Below, piece after piece: positions 57,001 to 64,000 of a DNA stretch of 64,000 nt; the stretch's first letter is position 1, and every line of letters starts with the position of its first letter. A program made the position numbers and the translations under genes. The stretch comes from Podocnemis expansa (lineage: Eukaryota; Chordata; Testudines; Podocnemididae): assembly GCA_007922195.1 (NCBI GenBank), contig ML682038.1, forward strand, positions 6,347,695 to 6,411,694, read 5' to 3'. The notes below the pieces were generated by a model. It had not been told where the DNA came from. It saw only the letters and a program-made list of their open reading frames with translations, and searched no databases.

Positions 57001-57383
57001 TGTGACAGACTGGGAGGCCAGAAGCCCATAGTCTGCCCTCTGTTCACAGCAGCTGCAATCACGCAAGGCAGAAAGGAGCTGATTAAGCCCACTGTGCATA
57101 ATTTGGGGGTGGAGCAGAGCTAGAAGGCTAATTACACCATTAGGCAAGGCCTACAAAGAAGCACAGCAAGGCAGTGGAAAAGGGGAAGTAGGTAACAGGG
57201 AGAGGGGAGGGATTACTCTTTCCTACCTGTTACAGGAGCTGGGCCCCCTTGAGACTGCGAGGCCAGAGCTGTATATACTGTGAAAATGATGGGAATTTAC
57301 TATGTAGATAAACTGTGCAAGAGTTTTAACCAGCACAAGGGCCTCTTAAGTAGTTCATAGACCAAAGTAAAGGCCCTGGTACA
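57001..57383. mobile_element. LTR-like insertion inside CR1
   Basis: TGTGACAGACTGGGAGG at the left and CCCTGGTACA at the right (TG...CA). The pentamers TTGAG (56996-57000) and CTGAC (57384-57388) are an imperfect duplication. CR1 sequence resumes directly after (GACTCAGATTCAGTCTG), so the insertion is precise. Confidence 0.55.
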
Positions 57384-57661
57384 CTGACTCAGATTCAGTC
57401 TGTGATTCATAACAACCCACAGATCCTTTTTCAGCAGTACTCTCTCCTTAACCAATTATTCTCCATCATCTAGTTGGGCATTTGTTTTTTCCTCCCCATG
57501 CACAGTTCTTTGCACTTGTTTTTATTGAATTTTATCTTGTCAATTTCAGGCTAATTCTTCAATTTCATTAAGGTCATTTTGAACTATAATCCTGCCTTTG
57601 AAAGTCCTTACAATCCTTCCCCCCCCAGCCTGGTGTCATCTGCAAATTTTATAAGCATATG

Positions 57662-58514
57662 CAGAGGTAAAAGTATAATTTTGAGGGCCCTGGAACCATC
57701 CTAAATTTCCCTTCATGCAGGTCTAGGCACCCCTTCACAAAGCCCAGCTACTGCCCCCACAAACACCTGCCTCCCCACCCCAGCTACTGCCCCATGAACA
57801 CATGCCCCCCTCAGCTACTAGTGTCCAAAATGTCTGCCTCCCTTCAGACCCCTTTCCCCATATCTTCCTCAGTCCCCATTCCCTAAGCTCCTTGCCCCCA
57901 TGTCACCACTCCAGCCCTCCTAACCCCCCAGCTCCCCCATCTCTACTCCACCCCACTTCAGCCTCCAACCCCCTCCAAACATTCCCAGCCCCCTTCAGCC
58001 CCCTTGTCCCCATTGTCCCCCCACCCTCTTCAGCCCCCCAACCCCTCCACATCTCCCCCCACATCCTTTCCTTGCTGGAGCCTGACTGTCCCCAACCCCC
58101 AGGGTCCTCTTACCCATGCTGCTGAGGAGCCAGGCTGGGCCGGGGGCACAGGGGCTGTGGTGATGACTGGCTGGCTGGCTGGCTGGCTGGCCAGAGGGTG
58201 ACAGACATGAGACTGGGCCCAGGCCGCACATGCTGCCCAGCCCCAGCAGGAAGGGGCAGGGCCAACACAGGCCCCAGGAAAAGGGAGGAGGGATGGCCAG
58301 GCTTGCCCCAGCCCACAGCCCTTTCCCTTAGCCAGCCCTATGGGAACATGCCAGAATGCTGCATTTCAGCATGTTCATTCTATTTTTAGTGGGCCCCAGA
58401 ATTCAGCTTTCTGGTGTGTTCCCATATTTTTAGGGGGCCTCAGAATGCTGTCCCCCTAAAAACAGGGGGTCCTGGAACACTGTTCCAGGGTGTTCCCCCT
58501 TACCTTAACCCCTG
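57662..58514. mobile_element. hAT-like element inside CR1
   Basis: Termini CAGAGGTAAAAGTA and TTACCTTAACCCCTG are inverted imperfectly. The flanks AGCATATG (57654-57661) and AGCATACC (58515-58522) match at 6 of 8 and lie inside CR1. The interior is C-rich and includes a GGCT microsatellite. Confidence 0.62.
58167..58192 (+). repeat. (GGCT)n microsatellite
   Basis: About six GGCT units (CTGGCTGGCTGGCTGGC) in the hAT-like element. Confidence 0.92.
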
Positions 58515-59027
58515 AGCATACCACCTTCTATTATCTAAGCCATCAGTGAAAATAACGATCAGCACCAGACTTAAGACCAATCTCTGTGGGACCCACAAAA
58601 TACATCCTCCAGTCTGGCAGCAAACCACTGATAACTCAAAGAATACAGTCTTCCGAATTGCGGACAACTGCCTTCTTGTACCATGTGAGACAAAGAGCAG
58701 GCAAAGCTCAAGCATATGTAGGTGGGACAAAGCACATATCTGATCAGAAAACAATGGTTAGATATACCACTGGACTATTGCAAAAATGATAGGCCTTAAC
58801 AAAAGCCCATTACTCTGGCACACTAGGAACCTCAATATGGTTGATGTGAAAGGGAGAAGAAATATACGCATGCTTGCATTTAATGGTATTTGTTTTTCAC
58901 ATTAGACAGAGAGGTATTGTCATTGGCTAGAGTAGTTATTGACACTGCTGCTTTAACCTAATGGCATAAACCATGAGTGAAAAGTTAGGATCCAATTCTC
59001 GAAACTGATGTGTGTCATCAGCTTTTA

Positions 59028-59304
59028 AGATACATCTACACTGACAGTGGAAAATTCACTGCCATCAAATCAATATTTCCAGATCAACATGGGAGTTAAG
59101 ACCCACTAAGTCAATCTGGAGATTGACTTAAATCAACTGCTCAACTGGCATAATGCCATGTCGCCGGGAATGCATTTATTGTTGGCGTAGTACAATTAAA
59201 ATGCCACACTGAAGGGGATTTAGGAAGTTATGCAAGTTGTCCTACGTAGCTCACGTAACTCTGGTCAACTACAGCTGAATGTCACTGCCAATGTAGACCT
59301 GACC
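59028..59304. mobile_element. GTCTACAC-type MITE
   Basis: AGATACATCTACACTG at the left and AATGTAGACCTGACC at the right, flanked by TTA (59025-59027) and TCA (59305-59307). TTGACTTAAATCAA-type inverted motifs lie inside. Confidence 0.6.
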
Positions 59305-61340
59305 TCAGTGAAATCAGAACCTAGTATCAGGTATGCAGCAACCCGCAGGTTTGGGTTGTAAGAAAGTGATATTCATCTACAGACTCTTCCTGATCCATTG
59401 AAGCTAATAGGAGAAGAGAGCACTAACTTCACTAGTAGTTTTATCTCCCCAGACATTTCAGTAAGGTGTGTATTTATTTACTTTTCTGTGGGCACACTGA
59501 AAATAATTTGCTTCACGAGTTGTACTTTAAGGAGATCACTTTTTTGTAAGGCTTTTGCTGTGAGAATCTTGGGATGGATTTCATTTTTCTGGTAGCACAA
59601 GGGCCTTTTCTGCAGTCCTTCCAAGATGTTTGTATCAATAGAGCAAATAAAAATAACTATTCTGGACAGTGTGGGAGCAGCACAGCTTCACAGGTGGTTG
59701 TAGCCCATATGGAGTCACTTTAAAGTCAGAGCCTGATGAAATACCTAGTGAACCAATCACACTCCAAAAGAAAGGGGAAAAAATTAAAAACCTACCAAAT
59801 TAAAATTAAAAATCTCTCAAAATAGGAGCGATAAATAGCAAGTACAATAAAAAAACATTTAAAGACAAGAGGTATAGGTTCTAATCGGCAAGAAGAATTG
59901 ATTCCACAGTCTAATGCACAGTTGCCAGGGGCACCTATTTCCCTTGCAACCAGAGTAGGGAAGAACAGATAATGTCCAGAATTTGGTTCAAAGAATATAA
60001 AACTGTTAACGGAAATGAGAGAGGGTGGAAGCTGCAAAATCAAAACTTTGTAGTCAAAAAGCCTTTGCATTGCAAGGAAATTGGCTGCTATCGGGAGTTT
60101 GCAGACAAAATGGGCCTTTCAAGTAAGTTAAGTGCAAAAATTAAAGTGGTATAAAAGGTTAAGCTTCTTTCCTCACACTGGACTAGTTAATCCAAAAACA
60201 AGACTTCAAACAGTTAAGCAAGTTTACAGAGAACATTGCACTAAAAAATACATAACTAAATGTAGCAATATCTGAAATTGGCTGCCTCAGAGTCATTCAC
60301 TTAGACGTAGTACCCACCTTTTGAACTAGAAATCAGGAAATTGAAATTGATAGAACTAGTGCAGAGTCATTCTACTTTCACACACCTTAACAGGCTTTGT
60401 GTCCATAAAATAAGAGATTACAGAAAACAGAGATTATGACTTTACGTAGTGCTTCCACTTCACATTGCAAACAAATGATACTTCTTGCCATCACGTGACC
60501 TTCATCTGACTTTGATATCAGTTTGACCTTGAAGGCTCAGATGAACAGCTGGACTCAAGGGATTCCAGACCCAGGTTTGCTGATTAAAGCAAGGTTTTTA
60601 ATATCCTCTACATAAGTAAACACATTGCACTACTTATACAACTTTACAGTGAGCAATACAGAAAGTACATGGTCAGGATGCTTTTAGCTCTTACAAGCAG
60701 TAAGCCCACACTTCTAAATTTAGCTATAGTTTCTATGCAAAGTTAAAAAAAAAAATCAGGCCAATATATGTTAACATTACAAAACCTAACCAAAAAGTAA
60801 CATAAATTCTGCTGAGTACAGCAATAAAGTATAAAAATGTATAGAATGGAAAACCATAATAGAAAGGAAACAATATTTAGGACTATAAAAATGTCAAATA
60901 ATAAATGAAGCAGAAATTTCCAGAGTATGGTCTATACTTGTATAGTTGCGATACTCACCTTAGTATAAAATTTTCAAATACTCAGAACTTTGGCAAATTA
61001 AAATATTTTTTTAAAGCAGGCAGTGATACTAGTATTCAATGATCAGTGTGCCAAGTCTCATCTTGTATGTGTTTTTGGGTAGCTCTGCTTCCTCTTAACT
61101 TAAAATCTGAAGTCTTTTGGTCAGACCTTATAAAAAAACAACAAAGCATTCACATAGACTAAATATGAAAAAAAAATCACCACAAAATGTGACTATTTTG
61201 GAAAACAGAGCATAGGGAAGATTATTTTGAAACCTGGAAGTATAGAGTTTGCTACCAATGACCTCTATAATAGAAGCTGATTGCAAATTTTAATGTAATA
61301 AAATCCCAGATTACAGACAGAGAGAAAAGGAGCTGTTAGG
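59305..61340. other. AT-rich intron sequence
   Basis: No gene, structured RNA or bounded repeat recognised. Confidence 0.5.
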
Positions 61341-61352
61341 TCATCCATCCCC

Positions 61353-61650
61353 AGGGTGTCACTGCTGCTGGGTCTGCGGGGCTTCCTGCCCCAACAGCGG
61401 CTGGGGCTGGATTGGACATAGGCCTCCTGCTGCTGACCAGCAGCAGTAGCAGGGGCCAGATTCAGGCTGGGCCTGCCTGCCATGCTGCTGCTCACGGGCA
61501 GGGGCCAGATCTGGGCTGGGCTGCAGGTGGAATGAGCCTAATCTGGCTTCCAGATCAGGCCCAGGGGCCAGATTGGGCCCAGGGGCAGGGCCACAAGGCA
61601 GGGGCCCAGGCCTGGTCCCAACCCTTTTATTACAGCAGTGACAGCCCTTT
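61353..61650. mobile_element. GC-rich hAT-like MITE (possibly related to copies 1-4)
   Basis: Left AGGGTGTCACTGCTG and right CAGCAGTGACAGCCCTTT are inverted. The flanks CCATCCCC (61345-61352) and TCATCCCC (61651-61658) match at 7 of 8. The terminus resembles CAGGGGCGTCACTGG of the GC-rich family, and the interior is likewise GC-rich. Confidence 0.65.
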
Positions 61651-61729
61651 TCATCCCCCAACTTTTCCTATACTTGTCTTGCAATGATGCTTGATGCAGT
61701 GTTCATTAGCAAATGACCCATTTGAAAGT

Positions 61730-62510
61730 TCATAGAATCATAGAATCATAGAATCCTAGGGTTGGAAGGGACCTCATAGGTCATCTAGTCCAACCCCCTG
61801 CCAGAGGCAGGGCCACTCCCACTAAACCATCCCAGTCATGGTTTTGTCCAGCCGGGCCTTAAACACCTCCAAAGATGGAGACTCCACCACCTCCCTCAGC
61901 AGCTCATTCCAATGCTTCACCACTCGCCTAGTAAAAAAGTTTTTTCTAATATGCAGCCTCGACCTCCCTAACCGCAACTTGAGACCATTGCTCCTTCTTC
62001 TGTCCTCTGTTACCACCAAGAACAGTCAAGCTCCATCTTCCTTAGAGCATCCCTTCAAGTAGTTGAAGGTTGCTATCAAATCCCCCCTCAATCTCCTCTT
62101 CTGCAGACTAAATAAGCCTAATGCTTTCAGTCTTTCCTCATAGGGCTTGTGCTCCAACCCTTTAATCATTTTGGTTGCCCTCCTCTGAACTCTCTCTAGC
62201 ATGTCCCTGTCCTTTTCGTAGTGGGGAGCCTAAAACTGAACACAGTATTCTAGATGTGGCCTCACCAGTGCAGAATAGAGGGGAATGATCACATCCCTTG
62301 ATCTGCTGGTAATACTTCTTTTGATGCAGCCCAGTATGCCACTGGCCTTTTTGGCAGCAAGAGCACACTGCTGACTCGTATCTAGCTTCCCATCCACCAT
62401 GACCCCCGGGTCCTTTTCTACACTACTGCTACTTAACTGAATGTTTCCCAGCCTGTAGCAGTGCATGGGGTTTTTCCGTCCCACATGCAGGATTTTACAC
62501 TTGTTCAAGG
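61730..62510 (-). mobile_element. CR1 LINE, 3' part
   Basis: The plus strand starts with tandem ATAGAATC units (61732-61755), the inverse of the CR1 3' terminus. Minus-strand frames give CR1 ORF2 pieces: CKILHVGRKNPMHCYRLGN with CALAAKKASGILGCIKRSIT (62230-62508) and RKNFFTRRVVKHWNELLREV (61822-62019), in two frames, so it is frameshifted. 5' truncated near 62510. The cleanest CR1 copy in the window. Confidence 0.92.
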
Positions 62511-64000
62511 GAGCATAGTGTAGACATACTGAAATAGAGAAAAAGGGTGGAACAAGAAGAAAGTGAAAGACACTAGACAGAAAACAGAATGGGGGGAAAC
62601 TGTAAAGGAAGTAGACAGGGAAGGGAAAATAGACTGAAAAGGACGAAAGAAGGACAGAATGGCATCCAACAGCCGTTTATTTTCTTTCACACATGTCATG
62701 AATGACTCCTCATTCCTGCTCTGTAGCCCATCAGTGTTTCATCTAACCTAATTTTTAACACCTCTGTTGATGCTAGATGAATTGTTTCCCTAAGAAGCCT
62801 GTTCCATTGTCTGGTTGGGTCTGGCCTTTTGGTAAAGCAAAACTCTATGAGTGATGATTTTATTTAGTGAACCCACATAATAAGCCCATGTTATATTCAC
62901 CATGTCAATTTTATCCCACAGTGTTCTGTAAAGTCTCCTCCTAGTATAATGGCCAGAACCACAGGGCGCAATCCACTCCTGGATTTCTGCGAGGGGAAGC
63001 TAGGCCACAGGCCTCTGGCAGTGGAAAATCTATGCAAAGAAGGACTGTATGCAGAGCACCTACAGTCTTCACAGAGCTGAGCCCCCCCAGGCTCTCGTCT
63101 TTCCCTGTTCTCTCCCCAGGCATGAAGAGCAACATTTTGCTACAGAGCAAAACCAGACATTTCCAGGGTACGGTTAGGAAAAAACCCAGACATGCTATTG
63201 ACCAAGGGCTTTGCCCTTCCATACGTTCCTACTTGGGGTTTGCTATCTGTGCTCTGTTCTGCTTGCTAAGGCAGACACTTGGATGACAAAGAAACAGCTG
63301 TATTCTACCTTCAGTTTTGCACAAAACTCCCAGCAACTTCATCAATGTAAAATATGTGGCCGGTGGAAAGAAATCCATTTATCTATCAGGAGCGAAATAT
63401 AGCAAGCTTTTTAACAATGCAGAACAATGCAAGGAGAACACTTAGGTGAGAAAATGAAGATGCTAACCCATTGATACTGCAAAAGGAAAAGTAGGTAGGA
63501 GTCTAGTTGGTTAAACTGAATTTAAACAAAGCACTGGGGCAAATACCCCCAACTATTGCAAAAAGTCAAGTGGGCTTTTTGTCACAAAGGATCAGGAGCT
63601 ATGTTTTTATGTCTCATTTGAAAGATGGCAGGAATACAGTGCTCTCAAATGCTTTCATGGAAAGTTGGTTCAGTCCCTGCCTCAACAAAAAGAACCACAT
63701 TTACCACACACTTAACACAGCATGCTATGTTTGCTTTGGCAGCCTCCTATGTAAACATTCATGAGCCCCAATCTTTTTTACTTATGAGTTCTGCTAAAAT
63801 GACAGAAATAATAATAGATACAGTAAAGGCATATTTATTACATTAAAAATAACTACACTAAAGAAACATTATCTAGGTTGCCAATGCCAAGTCAATTGCT
63901 TCAAAGTTAGGAAAAAACAGAAATTAGGTTGGATCTTTAATTTGCTCCTATGTTGTAAGTTATTGATACATTTCTACTTAGATGACCACATACTGTTTTT
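62511..64000. other. TRIM55 intron sequence, nothing recognised
   Basis: No further exon or bounded repeat. A purine-rich stretch lies near 62530-62660. Confidence 0.5.

Larger units (their letters stand above)
56340..58640 (-). mobile_element. CR1-family LINE split by two insertions
   Basis: Minus-strand ORF2 remnants at 56763-57000 (GYINRAIICKTQEVIFLLHL, then HFRKDVYRLERVQRRSAKLI) are the C-terminal RT region of CR1. The copy continues at 57384-57661 (TTTGCACTTGTTTTTATTG, TGGTGTCATCTGCAAATTT) and 58515-58640 (TCTCTGTGGGACCC). It is interrupted by an LTR (57001-57383) and a hAT (57662-58514). Frameshifted and inactive. Confidence 0.75.
55976..64000 (+). other. TRIM55: TRIM55 intron 4, continues past the window
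   Basis: More than 8 kb of intron. It contains the nested CR1 block (56340-58640), a GTCTACAC-type MITE (59028-59304), AT-rich sequence (59305-61340), a GC-rich hAT (61353-61650), a CR1 copy (61730-62510), and then unassigned sequence to the end. No frame resembling the rest of the TRIM55 coiled coil or COS box was found. Confidence 0.75.

Noticed and set aside
56000..64000. Search for TRIM55 exon 5 onward
   Set aside because: No frame resembles the remaining coiled coil or COS box; all recognisable coding traces here are CR1 reverse transcriptase pieces.
1..64000. CRISPR arrays, bacterial operons or phage-type systems
   Set aside because: All genes are intron-containing vertebrate genes, and the direct repeats are microsatellites or transposons with no regularly spaced unique spacers.

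Overview
The window is vertebrate nuclear DNA from a non-avian sauropsid, most likely a turtle (a crocodilian is possible). The basis is split genes with GT-AG introns, CR1 LINEs ending in the tandem octamer ATTCTATG, abundant Penelope-like and hAT-like repeats, and proteins clearly orthologous to mammalian DNAJC5B and TRIM55. No database was consulted; names rest on recognised protein and RNA sequence.

Layout. 1-10.7 kb: the 3' part of DNAJC5B (plus strand), with the cysteine-string exon (2753-2927), the last coding exon (9225-9319) and a 3'UTR that carries a hAT insertion. 14.8-18.4 kb: a compact tRNA cluster, Tyr-GTA (-), Arg-ACG (+), Arg-ACG (-), Tyr-GTA (+), both Tyr genes with 18-nt introns. 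19-26 kb: intergenic DNA packed with hAT copies, ERV-like LTRs and Penelope-like fragments. 27.1-31.2 kb: a GC-rich duplicated unit that carries a decayed tRNA-Ala-like gene and a decayed tRNA-Tyr gene; a third partial copy of the unit opens the window at 1-310. 31.2-44.4 kb: retroelement debris, a 3.9-kb nested hAT element and further MITEs. 44.4-64 kb: the first four coding exons of TRIM55 (MuRF2), plus strand, with the RING finger split over exons 1-2, the B-box in exon 3 and the start of the coiled coil in exon 4; the rest of the gene lies beyond the window.

The two protein genes have no evident functional link. DNAJC5B is a palmitoylated vesicle co-chaperone and TRIM55 a sarcomeric E3 ligase, but their adjacency with tRNA-Tyr genes between them matches, as I recall it, the human 8q13.1 order, so this is a conserved syntenic block.

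The most informative content is the repeat layer, where many insertions can be bounded to the base by target-site duplications (TSDs). Fourteen hAT-like elements have 6/8 to 8/8 matching 8-bp TSDs, and four of them form one GC-rich family (a fifth may be related). A foldback family with variable 9-13-bp TSDs and truncated left ends is read here as Penelope-like; one copy is a 338-bp almost perfect palindrome interrupted on one flank by a solo LTR. A family with GTCTACAC termini and TTA-type TSDs looks PIF/Harbinger-like. Several nests give relative insertion ages.
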